A DNA stretch of 47,912 bases from Flavobacteriaceae bacterium (GTDB lineage Bacteria > Bacteroidota > Bacteroidia > Flavobacteriales > Flavobacteriaceae), in assembly GCA_024763365.1 (NCBI GenBank), contig JANTFO010000005.1, forward strand, positions 1 through 47,912, in the 5' to 3' direction. Below, piece after piece: positions 1 to 7,501 of this stretch. A program made the translations under genes and the position numbers. The notes beneath the pieces were generated by a model that saw only the letters and a program-made list of their open reading frames with translations, did no database searches and was not told the origin of the DNA. The stretch's first letter is position 1. Every line of letters starts with the position of its first letter.

Positions 1-325
1 ATACGGCTTTTTCAATCGGGACGCCTTCTTCAACTCTTAACATGATAGTAGGTTTTTCATTGTCTGCCAAGAGTCCTGTCAACTGATTTTCTATTTGGTT
101 TACATCAGCTTGTTGGCCATTGACATAGTAATTCATATTCTTTTTAATGCTGACAGAAATATTCTGTGTATTAGTCGATTTACCTTTTGCCTTCGGTAAA
201 ATCATATCTAAAGCATTTGGTGCATTAGATGTCAGCATGAAAAATATAAGTAGTAGAAATACAATATCTGTCATGGATGACATGCTAAATTCCGGATTGA
301 CTTTATTTCTACTCTTGAATTTCAT
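1..325 (-). CDS. exbD: ExbD/TolR-type biopolymer transport protein (3' end beyond window)
   Basis: ExbD couples the proton-motive force, together with the ExbB channel, to TonB-dependent outer-membrane transport. I read the gene on the minus strand from ATG 325; an in-frame stop lies upstream and the open frame runs off the left edge. The first ~15 residues are cytoplasmic and basic, followed by the family's N-terminal motif FSMSSMTDIVFLLLIFFMLT: one membrane helix carrying the conserved Asp of the proton path (here in MTDIVF). The following region is a soluble periplasmic domain. It sits 59 bp downstream of exbB on the same strand, the usual exbB-exbD order. No signal peptide is expected because the helix is the anchor. 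About 108 residues are visible of the ~130-200 usual for the family, so the C-terminus is missing. Confidence 0.9.
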   Translation of the reverse strand, partial: MKFKSRNKVNPEFSMSSMTDIVFLLLIFFMLTSNAPNALDMILPKAKGKSTNTQNISVSIKKNMNYYVNGQQADVNQIENQLTGLLADNEKPTIMLRVEEGVPIEKAV

Positions 326-384
326 GATTGGGTTGTTCGTTGATTGAATGCCGAAAGGCTGGCTAATTCTAAATATTTATATGA

Positions 385-1077
385 CTAAACCGGTTCGTTC
401 AATAAATCCAAAAACTCTACTGATTTGGCTTCCATTTCATGAACTATTTTATTGGTTTTCACCACCAAATGATTATAGGCTATATAGGCAATAATACCCA
501 CTATTAATCCTGCAACTGTTGTAGTCATGGCTGTGTAAATACCACTTGCCAGTGACCCCATTTCAGCTTGTCCGCCACTGGTAGCCATTTGATGAAAAGC
601 CAAAATCATACCTATGACAGTTCCCAAAAATCCGATCATTGGTGCTGCCCCTGCAACAGTAGCAAGGGTGCTGACATTTTTTTCTAATTTATATATTTCC
701 AAACTTCCCGCATTTTCAATAGCTTGATTGATATCTTCCAAGGGTTTGCCTATTCTGGAGATGCCTTTTTCAATCAATCTGGCAGCAGGTGATTTGGTTT
801 GGGCACAAAGTATTTTAGCTGCATCTAACCGACCACCCGAAACGTGATCTTTAATTTGGTTCATGAAGTTACTATCTACTTTGGAAGCTGCTTTAATAGC
901 TGATAACCTTTCAAAATAGATAAAAAGCGCAACTGCTAAAAGGATGAGTAATATTAAAATAACTACCTGTCCGCCAATACCTGCATTTTGAATAAGTTCG
1001 ATAATAGAGAGTGTCTTTTCTTCCTGAATAACTTCTTCTATTAGTTCTTGTGTGTTTTGTTGCAATCCTAATAACAT
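385..1077 (-). CDS. exbB: ExbB/TolQ/MotA-family proton channel protein
   Basis: The 230-residue protein has three hydrophobic segments, near residues 35-53, 140-165 and 180-205. The conserved MotA/TolQ/ExbB core is visible in the second half: AGAAPMIGFLGTVIGMILAF, then a Gly-rich stretch and the segment IYTAMTTTVAGLIVGIIAYI with the Thr residues that line the proton path. It forms the inner-membrane motor with ExbD, encoded directly downstream, and energises TonB receptors such as the one at 19.5 kb or a Tol-like system. The N-terminus is longer and more polar than in E. coli ExbB, which is common in Bacteroidota. ExbB and TolQ cannot be separated by eye; the ExbD partner makes an ExbBD pair likely. 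Confidence 0.9.
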   Translation of the reverse strand: MLLGLQQNTQELIEEVIQEEKTLSIIELIQNAGIGGQVVILILLILLAVALFIYFERLSAIKAASKVDSNFMNQIKDHVSGGRLDAAKILCAQTKSPAARLIEKGISRIGKPLEDINQAIENAGSLEIYKLEKNVSTLATVAGAAPMIGFLGTVIGMILAFHQMATSGGQAEMGSLASGIYTAMTTTVAGLIVGIIAYIAYNHLVVKTNKIVHEMEAKSVEFLDLLNEPV

Positions 1078-1126
1078 AGTTTACGTTTTAATCAATTAGA
1101 TAACGAATTCTGAGTAAAATAATTGT

Positions 1127-2596
1127 TTATAAGAAAAACATCACTCCTAATAGTCCAACTATGGTCAATACGATGGTATAAGGCAAGGCCATTTTTACCA
1201 TTTTACCATATGATAAATTGATAAGGGGAGCCAAGGTGGAAGTTAATAAAAATAAAAATGCTGCTTGACCGTTAGGTGTAGCTACCGAAGGTAAATTAGT
1301 ACCGGTATTGATTGCTACGGCCAAATGCTCAAAATGTTCGCGTGATATTTCACCTGCTTCAAAAGCTGCTTTCACTTCATTAATGTATACAGTTGCAACA
1401 AATACATTGTCACTTATAGCCGATAAAGCTCCATTTGCCAAATAAAACATAGAGGGTTGTTTGTCTAACTCTAAGGCTAAAACATGTTCAATTATGGGTT
1501 TAAAAAGATGTTGATCATGGATCATGGCAACAATCACAAAAAATACCACCAGTAAACCTGTAAATGGTAAGGCTTCTTCAAAGGCGTGGCCTAACTGATG
1601 TTCTTCGGTAATACCCATAAATGCTGTTTGAAAAATTATTAATCCTAAACCGATAAAACCTACAGGTGCAATGTGTAGTGCTAATCCAATTATGAGAACA
1701 ACAGCAGCAATAGCTTGAATAACTAATGCGCTTTTTTCTTTAGGCGTTCTTTTAGTATCTTCTTCTTCTGTGTAAGACTCTATTATTGTTCTTACTACAT
1801 TGGGTAGTTTTGCTCCAAAACCAAAAATCTTTGCTTTCTCAACTAAAACTGTTGTGAGTAAACCGGCAATAAATACAGGGGTTGTAATGTGATAAACATT
1901 TAAATAAAAGGTAATAAAATCCCAACCCATTTTTTCACCTATCAATAAGTTTTGTGGCTCTCCAACTAAAGTCATGACACCTCCTAAAGCAGTACCTACT
2001 AATCCATGCATAACAAGACTTCGTAAAAAACTACGGAATTGTTCCAGCGTTTCGCCACTAAGTTGTGTCCTGTCTAAACCGCCTTTATGGTCATAATCTG
2101 CATCGCTAGAGTGAATCTTATGATAAACACCATAAAAACCTGTTGCAACGCTTATAATCACAGCTGTTACGGTCAATGCATCTAAAAAAGCAGATAGCAC
2201 TGCTCCGAGTAAGACAAACATCATAGAAAGCATTAACTTAGATTTTATTTTGGTGAATACCTTACTGAAAATGTACATCAATAAAGGTTTCATAAAATAT
2301 ATAGCTGCTACCATAAATACTAAAAGCAAAATCACTTCCAGGTTTTGGTCTACCTCATGAAAAGCATTGTGTGGTGTGGTAAGATTTAATGCTAAAACCT
2401 CAATGGCTAATAAACCGCCACTTTGTAATGGGTAGCATTTCAAAGCCATAGCTAAGGTGAAAATAAACTCAAAAATAAATAGCCAGGATGTAATAGTTTT
2501 ACCTAATACAAAGAAGGAAAAGATATTAAATATTAAAAACCCAATAATGGTTACTTTGTACCATATGGGACTGGGACCTAAAAAATTTTTAAACAT
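1127..2596 (-). CDS. nhaB: NhaB-type Na+/H+ antiporter
   Basis: A 489-residue, very hydrophobic protein close to the ~510 of E. coli NhaB. It would exchange cytoplasmic Na+ for external H+ at the inner membrane. The NhaB hallmark GEPQNLL lies at about residues 212-218, after the [10 protein letters not shown] segment near 137-146. Later segments include the [13 protein letters not shown] and [20 protein letters not shown] blocks, which carry polar residues inside membrane helices as in the ion transporter superfamily. It starts at ATG 2596, 41 bp after the end of anmK on the same strand, and has its own promoter-like -7 element, so it may be transcribed separately. NhaB rather than NhaD is preferred from the overall length and the GEPQN motif. 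Confidence 0.88.
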   Translation of the reverse strand: MFKNFLGPSPIWYKVTIIGFLIFNIFSFFVLGKTITSWLFIFEFIFTLAMALKCYPLQSGGLLAIEVLALNLTTPHNAFHEVDQNLEVILLLVFMVAAIYFMKPLLMYIFSKVFTKIKSKLMLSMMFVLLGAVLSAFLDALTVTAVIISVATGFYGVYHKIHSSDADYDHKGGLDRTQLSGETLEQFRSFLRSLVMHGLVGTALGGVMTLVGEPQNLLIGEKMGWDFITFYLNVYHITTPVFIAGLLTTVLVEKAKIFGFGAKLPNVVRTIIESYTEEEDTKRTPKEKSALVIQAIAAVVLIIGLALHIAPVGFIGLGLIIFQTAFMGITEEHQLGHAFEEALPFTGLLVVFFVIVAMIHDQHLFKPIIEHVLALELDKQPSMFYLANGALSAISDNVFVATVYINEVKAAFEAGEISREHFEHLAVAINTGTNLPSVATPNGQAAFLFLLTSTLAPLINLSYGKMVKMALPYTIVLTIVGLLGVMFFL

Positions 2597-2623
2597 GATT
2601 TTTTATAATTTGAAAAAGACGGA

Positions 2624-2631
2624 CAAAGATA
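2624..2631 (-). promoter_or_regulatory. Putative -7 promoter element of nhaB
   Basis: On the minus strand this reads TATCTTTG, an exact fit to the Bacteroidota -7 consensus TAnnTTTG, 27 bp upstream of the nhaB start. I see no clear TTG -33 element at 17-23 nt, so the call is weak. Confidence 0.4.
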
Positions 2632-2637
2632 TAAAAA

Positions 2638-3690
2638 TCAAGGCAGATGAATCACACCTGATGAATGATTTTTTATGGCTTTGGTTACAGAGGATAAACA
2701 ATTTACTTCATTCTGTAATTTTAATAAACCCAGTAATGCAAAAATTAAGGCTTCTTTGTATTCAATTAATGTTTGATTAGGAATGGTGATAAATGAATTG
2801 GATGATGCTTTTATCCTTTGTATTAAAAAGTGATTGTAAGCACCACCACCCGTGATTAAAACATTTTTTTTAGCCTTTAAGTTTTCTGAAATTTTTTGTG
2901 CAATATGCTCTGTATAGGTGCGTAACACATCTGATATTTTTATATTGTAAGAATCAATAAGTGGGATTATTTGCTCAGTAACTTGCTCATAGCCCATAGA
3001 ATTGTTTGAATTGTAAAAACTCAATTTAGCCAAGGCTTGTAGTAATGCACTGCTTATCTTTCCTGTTTTGGCTATGCTTCCTTTGTCATCATATTCGAGA
3101 TTCATTTTTCTCGCATAATGATTTAATACTATATTTGATGGGCAAATATCATAAGCTATTCTTTCATTGTTATTCTCATATGAGATGTTGGAGAAGCCAC
3201 CAATATTTAAACAATAATCAAAATTAGCAAATAAATATCTATCACCGATAGGTACTAAGGGTGCCCCTTGTCCCCCTAAAGCTACATCTTGCGTTCGGAA
3301 GTTGTTGATTACTTTAGTGTTTGTAATCTTTGCGATGCTTTTACCATCACCTATTTGCAGGGTATAACCTTCGGATGGTTTGTGAAAGATTGTGTGTCCG
3401 TGTGAGGCGATAAAGTCTAAATTCTTAATAGCATATTTATTATTAAATGCCAATACTTTCTCACCTATATATTTCCCGTATTTTACAGTTAACTTTTGAA
3501 TTTCATCTGAATTTGAATGAAAGGCACTTAGCAATTTTTGTCGCCAATCTTTTGGGTAAGGGACTGTTTCAGCATATATTATTTTGTATGTGAAACTTTC
3601 TTTATAACTTAACCTGACATAAGCCATATCTAATCCGTCTAATGACGTTCCACTCATGACTCCAATAATATGCCAAGTTCCTTTTTTCAA
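2638..3690 (-). CDS. anmK: Anhydro-N-acetylmuramic acid kinase (TTG start)
   Basis: AnmK hydrolyses and phosphorylates 1,6-anhydro-MurNAc, giving MurNAc-6-phosphate during recycling of peptidoglycan. The 350-residue product starts with the family's ATP-binding signature GVMSGTSLDG at residues 10-19; further blocks are ASHGHT (~residue 91), GGQGAPLVPIGD and ITGGGAYN near the C-terminus, typical of the hexokinase/actin-like ATPase fold. The start is TTG at 3690: an in-frame TAA lies 7-9 nt upstream and the next ATG (residue 12) lies inside the essential signature. The gene is divergent from rpsU, with 123 bp between the starts. The short C-terminus (usual ~360-370) is not alarming. Confidence 0.9.
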   Translation of the reverse strand: MKKGTWHIIGVMSGTSLDGLDMAYVRLSYKESFTYKIIYAETVPYPKDWRQKLLSAFHSNSDEIQKLTVKYGKYIGEKVLAFNNKYAIKNLDFIASHGHTIFHKPSEGYTLQIGDGKSIAKITNTKVINNFRTQDVALGGQGAPLVPIGDRYLFANFDYCLNIGGFSNISYENNNERIAYDICPSNIVLNHYARKMNLEYDDKGSIAKTGKISSALLQALAKLSFYNSNNSMGYEQVTEQIIPLIDSYNIKISDVLRTYTEHIAQKISENLKAKKNVLITGGGAYNHFLIQRIKASSNSFITIPNQTLIEYKEALIFALLGLLKLQNEVNCLSSVTKAIKNHSSGVIHLP

Positions 3691-3707
3691 TAAAAATTAA
3701 TAAAATA

Positions 3708-3715
3708 CAAAGGTA
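3708..3715 (-). promoter_or_regulatory. Putative -7 promoter element of anmK
   Basis: Minus strand TACCTTTG, an exact fit to TAnnTTTG, 17 bp upstream of the TTG start. This would give a very short leader. No clear -33 TTG is visible. Confidence 0.45.
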
Positions 3716-3740
3716 CATTTATATTTATAGTTTAAATATA

Positions 3741-3770
3741 TTGTCAATCCAAAGATTAATATTAATTTTG
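3741..3770 (+). promoter_or_regulatory. Promoter of rpsU (Bacteroidota sigma-A type)
   Basis: TTG at 3741-3743, a 19-nt spacer, then TAATTTTG at 3763-3770. This fits TTG-N17-23-TAnnTTTG. Transcription should start near 3776-3778, leaving a leader of roughly 36-38 nt that contains the Shine-Dalgarno sequence. Confidence 0.65.
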
Positions 3771-3796
3771 CAGCTTAATTAAAACAAGATTACATG

Positions 3797-3806
3797 AAAG
3801 GAGGTG
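3797..3806 (+). promoter_or_regulatory. Unusually strong Shine-Dalgarno of rpsU
   Basis: AAAGGAGGTG is complementary over ten bases to the usual 3' end of bacterial 16S rRNA; GGAGG ends 9 nt before ATG 3814. Other starts in this window (tuf, rplK, rplL, rpoC, aceE, gltA) have only A/T-rich sequence there. In Bacteroidota the anti-SD is normally occluded by bS21 and neighbouring proteins, so an SD on the bS21 gene itself fits autoregulation. The ATG at 3794, just before the SD, opens an eight-codon frame ending at TAA 3818-3820. Confidence 0.9.
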
Positions 3807-3813
3807 CTTATAT

Positions 3814-4011
3814 ATGTTAATCATTCCAGTTAAGGATGGAGAGAATATAGACAGAGCTTTAAAAAGATATAAGAGAAAATTCGACCGTACCAAAACGATG
3901 AAAAAATTGCGAACAAACAAGCAATTTACAAAACCCTCTATATTAAAAAGAGATCAAAAGATCAAAGCTACTTATCTTCAAAGAAGACGTACAGCAGAAG
4001 AGCAAGCTTAG
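3814..4011 (+). CDS. rpsU: 30S ribosomal protein bS21
   Basis: The 65-residue, strongly basic protein begins MLIIPVKDGENIDRALKRYK, the bS21 N-terminal pattern, and continues with RKFDRTKTMKKLR and FTKPSILKRDQKIKA. bS21 binds the 30S platform beside the 16S rRNA 3' end. In Bacteroidota ribosomes it helps hide the anti-Shine-Dalgarno. Length is normal for Bacteroidota bS21. The gene has its own promoter, a strong SD and a terminator, so it is a single-gene unit upstream of xerC. The C-terminal ~10 residues (RRRTAEEQA) are variable in the family. Confidence 0.95.
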   Translation: MLIIPVKDGENIDRALKRYKRKFDRTKTMKKLRTNKQFTKPSILKRDQKIKATYLQRRRTAEEQA

Positions 4012-4033
4012 ATTTTTATTTACAACTGATTAG

Positions 4034-4081
4034 AATTAGAAGTGCTTTAAAGTTTTTAACTTTGTACTTCTAATTTTTTTT
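4034..4081 (+). terminator. Rho-independent terminator of rpsU abutting the xerC start codon
   Basis: AATTAGAAGT at 4034-4043 pairs perfectly with ACTTCTAATT at 4066-4075. An inner AAAGTT/AACTTT stem lies within the loop. A run of eight T follows (4074-4081), and the xerC ATG begins at 4082 with no gap. Confidence 0.8.
4057..4064 (+). promoter_or_regulatory. Possible -7 element of xerC inside the rpsU terminator
   Basis: TAACTTTG fits TAnnTTTG exactly and ends 17 nt before the xerC ATG, so it would give a leader of about 11 nt. It lies in the inner stem of the terminator hairpin. There is no good -33 TTG. Confidence 0.35.
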
Positions 4082-4972
4082 ATGATTGATAAATTTTTGA
4101 CATATTTAGATTTAGAAAAGTCTTACTCAAAGCATACTTTAAAGGCCTATCAGAATGATATTCAGTCGTTTAAAGATTTTCTTGAAAATAATTTTGCGAT
4201 TGAAAATTTTATAGAAGTTAGTTATCATGAAATCCGTACATGGATTATACAATTATCTGATAGTGGACTTTCAAATAAAAGTATCAACAGGAAAATAAGT
4301 TCGCTAAGATCATTTTATAAATTTTTGGAAAAGATAGAATTTGTGCAAAACAATCCACTGCAACAACACAAATCATTAAAAGTTCCCAAAAAGTTGGTTT
4401 TGCCATTTTCTAAGCATGAAATGCAAAAACTTAAAGATCAATTTGATACGTTGGAAGACTTTGATAGTTTAAGAGATTTTTTATTGATAGAGATGCTTTA
4501 TACGACCGGAATGCGTAGAGCAGAATTAATTAACCTCAAGTGGACAGACATATCATTTAGTAATCAAAATATTAGGGTATTAGGTAAAAGAAATAAAGAA
4601 AGGCTAATACCTTTATTAAGTGCCACTGCAGCACTACTAAAAAAATATAGAATATACTGGGAGGAGATAGCAGATGATACATCGTTTGTTTTCATTACTG
4701 CCAAAGGAAAACAGATTTACGAATCCCTAGTTTATATAATTGTTAGAAATTACATTTCTCAAGTTACGACCAAAAGTAAGAAAAGTCCCCATGTATTGAG
4801 GCATTCATTTGCTACACATCTACTTGATGAAGGAGCCGACCTCAATGCCGTTAAAGATTTGTTGGGTCATGCAAGTTTAGCTTCAACTCAAATCTATACG
4901 CAAACTAGTTTAGAGTATCTCAAAAAAGTTTATAAAAAATCTCACCCTAGAAATAATTTTAATAAAAAATAA
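4082..4972 (+). CDS. xerC: Tyrosine recombinase XerC/XerD
   Basis: A site-specific recombinase that, with a partner, resolves chromosome dimers at dif. The 296-residue protein has a SAM-like N-terminal core-binding domain (residues ~1-90) and a C-terminal catalytic domain. The catalytic set is complete: R145 in TTGMRRAEL, K169 in GKRNKER, H237 and R240 in HVLRH, H263 in LGHASL, and the nucleophile Y272 in TQIYTQ. Length matches Xer proteins (~295-300), and its place between ribosomal genes, away from any phage gene, supports a housekeeping role. I call it XerC because it lies apart from any second recombinase and such genes beside rpsU/hpf are usually labelled XerC in this phylum; XerD is possible. 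The start codon follows directly after the rpsU terminator. Confidence 0.85.
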   Translation: MIDKFLTYLDLEKSYSKHTLKAYQNDIQSFKDFLENNFAIENFIEVSYHEIRTWIIQLSDSGLSNKSINRKISSLRSFYKFLEKIEFVQNNPLQQHKSLKVPKKLVLPFSKHEMQKLKDQFDTLEDFDSLRDFLLIEMLYTTGMRRAELINLKWTDISFSNQNIRVLGKRNKERLIPLLSATAALLKKYRIYWEEIADDTSFVFITAKGKQIYESLVYIIVRNYISQVTTKSKKSPHVLRHSFATHLLDEGADLNAVKDLLGHASLASTQIYTQTSLEYLKKVYKKSHPRNNFNKK

Positions 4973-5052
4973 TATTCCTTTAATAGGAAATTAACAAAGA
5001 TTATTCGTAATTTTACCATACAATAATTGATAATTTTAAATACTTACTAAAA

Positions 5053-5358
5053 ATGAGAGTACATATTCAAGCAGTTAACTTTAATATAGATAAAAAATTG
5101 GTAGAATTGATTGAGAAAAAAGTGAATACATTAGAAAAATTTTATGATAATATTATTGAAGCGCACGTTTTTCTTAAAGTCCTCAAGACAAGCTTGAAAG
5201 AAAACAAAGAATTAGAAGTTAGGTTATCAGTACCGGGTGATGACCCATTTGTAAAGAAAACATCAAGCACTTTTGAAGATGCTCTATTACAGTCAGTTAC
5301 AGCAATTAAAAAGAATTTAATGAAGCTTAAAGAAAAACAAAGAGAGAAGTACAATTAA
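5053..5358 (+). CDS. hpf: Ribosome hibernation-promoting factor, short form
   Basis: The 101-residue protein belongs to the HPF/YfiA (RaiA) family, which binds the 30S decoding centre in stationary phase and blocks mRNA and tRNA. It begins MRVHIQAVNFNIDKKLVELI and has the family's beta-alpha-beta-beta-beta-alpha layout; the second helix region SSTFEDALLQSVTAIKKNLM is typical. The long form's C-terminal dimerisation domain is absent, so it is the short type. The gene follows xerC by 80 bp and is followed by a terminator hairpin before the tRNA cluster. Its placement with rpsU and tuf fits control of ribosome activity. Confidence 0.9.
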   Translation: MRVHIQAVNFNIDKKLVELIEKKVNTLEKFYDNIIEAHVFLKVLKTSLKENKELEVRLSVPGDDPFVKKTSSTFEDALLQSVTAIKKNLMKLKEKQREKYN

Positions 5359-5382
5359 AATATAAAAAAATATATTGTAAAA

Positions 5383-5415
5383 GTTTTGTTCATCAAATAA
5401 AACTTTATAAATTTG
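5383..5415 (+). promoter_or_regulatory. Promoter of the tRNA-tuf cluster
   Basis: TTTG at 5383-5386, a 21-nt spacer, then TAAATTTG at 5408-5415. Both elements match the Bacteroidota consensus. The start should be near 5421-5423, inside the following hairpin, and about 27 nt before the first tRNA. Confidence 0.65.
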
Positions 5416-5416
5416 C

Positions 5417-5446
5417 AAACCGTTTTCAAAAGCGGTTTTGTTTTTT
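5417..5446 (+). terminator. Terminator of hpf
   Basis: AAACCGTTT (5417-5425) pairs with AAGCGGTTT (5430-5438; one G-T pair) around a 4-nt loop, followed by a T-rich tract to 5446. It overlaps the expected start of tRNA-cluster transcription. Confidence 0.65.
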
Positions 5447-5448
5447 AT

Positions 5449-5522
5449 GCCGATGTAGCTCAGCTGGCTAGAGCAGCTGATTTGTAATCAGCAGGTCGTG
5501 GGTTCGAGTCCCTCTATCGGCT
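5449..5522 (+). tRNA. tRNA-Thr(TGT)
   Basis: 74 nt. The acceptor arm GCCGATG pairs with TATCGGC; anticodon stem GCTGA/TCAGC around loop TTTGTAA, anticodon TGT at 5483-5485; T-arm GGTTCGAGTCC. Discriminator T; CCA is not encoded. First gene of the tRNA-tuf cluster. Confidence 0.95.
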
Positions 5523-5577
5523 CAAGTTCTTTAAGAAGTAAAATTTATAAGTGTTAAATGAATTAAGATTTAATACT

Positions 5578-5659
5578 GGTGGGATACTCAAGCGGTCAAC
5601 GAGGGCAGACTGTAAATCTGCTGGCTAAGCCTTCGGAGGTTCGAATCCTCCTCCCACCA
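5578..5659 (+). tRNA. tRNA-Tyr(GTA)
   Basis: 82 nt, class II with a long variable arm (TGGCTAAGCCTTCGGA region). Acceptor GGTGGGA pairs with TCCCACC; anticodon stem GCAGA/TCTGC with loop CTGTAAA, anticodon GTA. Discriminator A; CCA is not encoded. Confidence 0.95.
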
Positions 5660-5733
5660 CTAGGCTAGTTAGAATTACGAATTATAAATGTTAATAATTT
5701 TAAATTCTGGGTTCTTAACTATGAGTTTATAAT

Positions 5734-5806
5734 GCGGGAGTAGCTCAGTTGGTAGAGCTTCAGCCTTCCAAGCTGATTGTCGCGGGTTCGAGCCCCGTCT
5801 CCCGCT
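5734..5806 (+). tRNA. tRNA-Gly(TCC)
   Basis: 73 nt. Acceptor GCGGGAG pairs with CTCCCGC; anticodon stem TCAGC/GCTGA with loop CTTCCAA, anticodon TCC. Discriminator T; CCA is not encoded. Confidence 0.95.
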
Positions 5807-5881
5807 CGAAAATTTTTGCAATATATTATTATAGATTGCGATTTTTAAGCTACTGAGATGAGTAGTTATAAATTAAGGTGT

Positions 5882-5955
5882 AGTATCACGATCTTTTGTG
5901 ATTATGATACTGAAAAACAAATTTTTGTTACCTTCTATAAATGATAGTAAGGTAA
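5882..5955 (+). other. Two consecutive hairpins between tRNA-Gly and tRNA-Thr
   Basis: AGTATCA (5882-5888) pairs with TGATACT (5905-5911). TTACCTT (5928-5934) pairs with AAGGTAA (5949-5955). Neither is followed by a T tract. They occupy the 168-bp spacer between two tRNAs and may be processing or leader structures for the tRNA-Thr(GGT)-tuf part of the transcript. Confidence 0.5.
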
Positions 5956-5974
5956 TTCTGGTTGTTTTAAAGTC

Positions 5975-6046
<72 letters not shown>

Positions 6047-6103
6047 CAACAAAATAGAAATTTAAGATTAACACTAATATAAACCAAAGTAAATCAAATA
6101 ATT

Positions 6104-7291
6104 ATGGCTAAAGAAACTTTTGATCGGTCCAAACCTCACTTAAATATAGGTACTATTGGACACGTAGATCACGGTAAAACTACTTTGACAGCTGCTATTA
6201 CTTTAGTATTGTCCAAAAAAGGACTTTCTGAAATCAAAGAATTTGATGCTATTGATAATGCACCTGAAGAAAAAGAAAGAGGTATTACTATTAATACGGC
6301 ACACGTTGAATATCAAACAGAAAATCGTCACTATGCACACGTTGACTGTCCTGGTCACGCCGACTATGTTAAAAACATGGTAACTGGTGCTGCACAAATG
6401 GACGGCGCTATCTTAGTGGTAGCTGCTACTGACGGGCCTATGCCACAAACTCGTGAGCATATCCTTTTAGGAAGACAGGTTGGTATTCCACGTATCGTTG
6501 TTTTCTTAAACAAAGTAGATTTAGTAGATGATGAAGAATTATTAGAACTTGTTGAAATGGAAGTACGTGAGTTGCTTTCTTTCTATGAGTATGATGGAGA
6601 TAATACTCCTGTTATTTCTGGGTCGGCTTTAGGTGCCTTAAATGGTGAAGCCCAATGGGAAGAGAAAATTATGGAATTGATGGATGCTGTTGATACATGG
6701 ATTGAATTACCTGAGCGTGATATTGACAAGCCTTTCTTAATGCCCGTTGAAGATGTATTTACTATTACAGGTCGTGGTACTGTTGCTACAGGCCGTATAG
6801 AAAGTGGTGTTGCCTTAACAGGTGATCCAGTCGATATTATTGGTATGGGTGCTGAAAAATTACACTCTACCATTACAGGTGTTGAAATGTTTCGTAAGAT
6901 ATTAGATAGAGGTGAAGCGGGAGATAACGTTGGTCTTTTGTTAAGAGGTATAGACAAAAATGAAATCTCAAGAGGTATGGTATTGGCTAAGCCAGGATCT
7001 ATTACTCCACATGCTAAATTTAAAGCTGAGGTATATATCCTTAAAAAAGAAGAGGGTGGTCGTCACACACCATTCCACAATAACTACCGTCCTCAGTTCT
7101 ACGTAAGAACTACTGACGTAACTGGTAATATCAGTTTGCCAGATGGTGTAGAAATGGTGATGCCTGGTGATAACTTGACAATTTCTGTTGAACTACACCA
7201 AGCCATCGCATTAAATGTAGGTTTGCGTTTTGCTATTCGTGAAGGTGGTAGAACAGTTGGTGCCGGTCAGGTAACTGAGTTGTTAGACTAA
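6104..7291 (+). CDS. tuf: Elongation factor Tu
   Basis: EF-Tu delivers aminoacyl-tRNA to the ribosomal A site as a GTP complex. The 395-residue protein has the complete GTPase domain: P-loop GHVDHGKT at residues 19-26, [11 protein letters not shown] near 80 (G3) and NKVD near 136 (G4). Domains 2 and 3 follow, with [11 protein letters not shown] and [10 protein letters not shown] visible. Length and order are normal. Upstream sequence is A-rich without an SD. It is embedded in the cluster tRNA-Thr-tuf-tRNA-Trp-secE-nusG, where tRNAs and tuf are probably cotranscribed. Codon choice looks optimised, as expected for a very highly expressed gene. Confidence 0.98.
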   Translation: MAKETFDRSKPHLNIGTIGHVDHGKTTLTAAITLVLSKKGLSEIKEFDAIDNAPEEKERGITINTAHVEYQTENRHYAHVDCPGHADYVKNMVTGAAQMDGAILVVAATDGPMPQTREHILLGRQVGIPRIVVFLNKVDLVDDEELLELVEMEVRELLSFYEYDGDNTPVISGSALGALNGEAQWEEKIMELMDAVDTWIELPERDIDKPFLMPVEDVFTITGRGTVATGRIESGVALTGDPVDIIGMGAEKLHSTITGVEMFRKILDRGEAGDNVGLLLRGIDKNEISRGMVLAKPGSITPHAKFKAEVYILKKEEGGRHTPFHNNYRPQFYVRTTDVTGNISLPDGVEMVMPGDNLTISVELHQAIALNVGLRFAIREGGRTVGAGQVTELLD

Positions 7292-7315
7292 ATTGATTAT
7301 TAGCACATAATTTAT

Positions 7316-7354
7316 AACATATAGGTGTCCCGCTAAAACGGGATACCTAATGTT
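7316..7354 (+). terminator. Long hairpin after tuf
   Basis: AGGTGTCCCG pairs with CGGGATACCT (one G-T pair) around a 6-nt loop, and the stem is extended by AACAT (7316-7320) with ATGTT (7350-7354). It starts 25 bp after the tuf stop. The T tract is poor, so it may be a terminator, an mRNA-stabilising 3' structure or a processing site ahead of tRNA-Trp. Confidence 0.55.
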
Positions 7355-7398
7355 GTTATTAAAAAGGGCTTTTAATTAAAATTATTTATACGCCTATA

Positions 7399-7418
7399 CC
7401 TGCCAGCCGGCAGACAGG
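7399..7418 (+). repeat. GC-rich imperfect palindrome, likely a dispersed intergenic repeat
   Basis: The 20-bp sequence pairs with itself at eight of ten positions around a CCGG core (CCTGCC...GGCAG...CAGG). It stands out from the AT-rich spacer between tuf and tRNA-Trp. From memory, similar palindromes are scattered between genes in several Bacteroidota genomes; only one copy is visible here. Confidence 0.5.
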
Positions 7419-7501
7419 GTTCAGAAACTGAGCGGAATTTACCGGCATAGATTGATGAGTAAGTGTTTTACTAATTTTTAAGGTAATATTTTATATTTAA
7501 T

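Noticed and set aside
147-347. Plus-strand open frame at the left edge
   Set aside because: It lies antisense to exbD, whose minus-strand translation shows the ExbD motif FSMSSMTDIVFLLLIFF.
2457-2780. 107-codon plus-strand open frame across the nhaB and anmK ends
   Set aside because: It overlaps both well-supported minus-strand genes and has no recognisable domain or SD.
6583-6957. Minus-strand open frame inside tuf
   Set aside because: Fully antisense to a near-invariant gene and produced by its third-base pattern.
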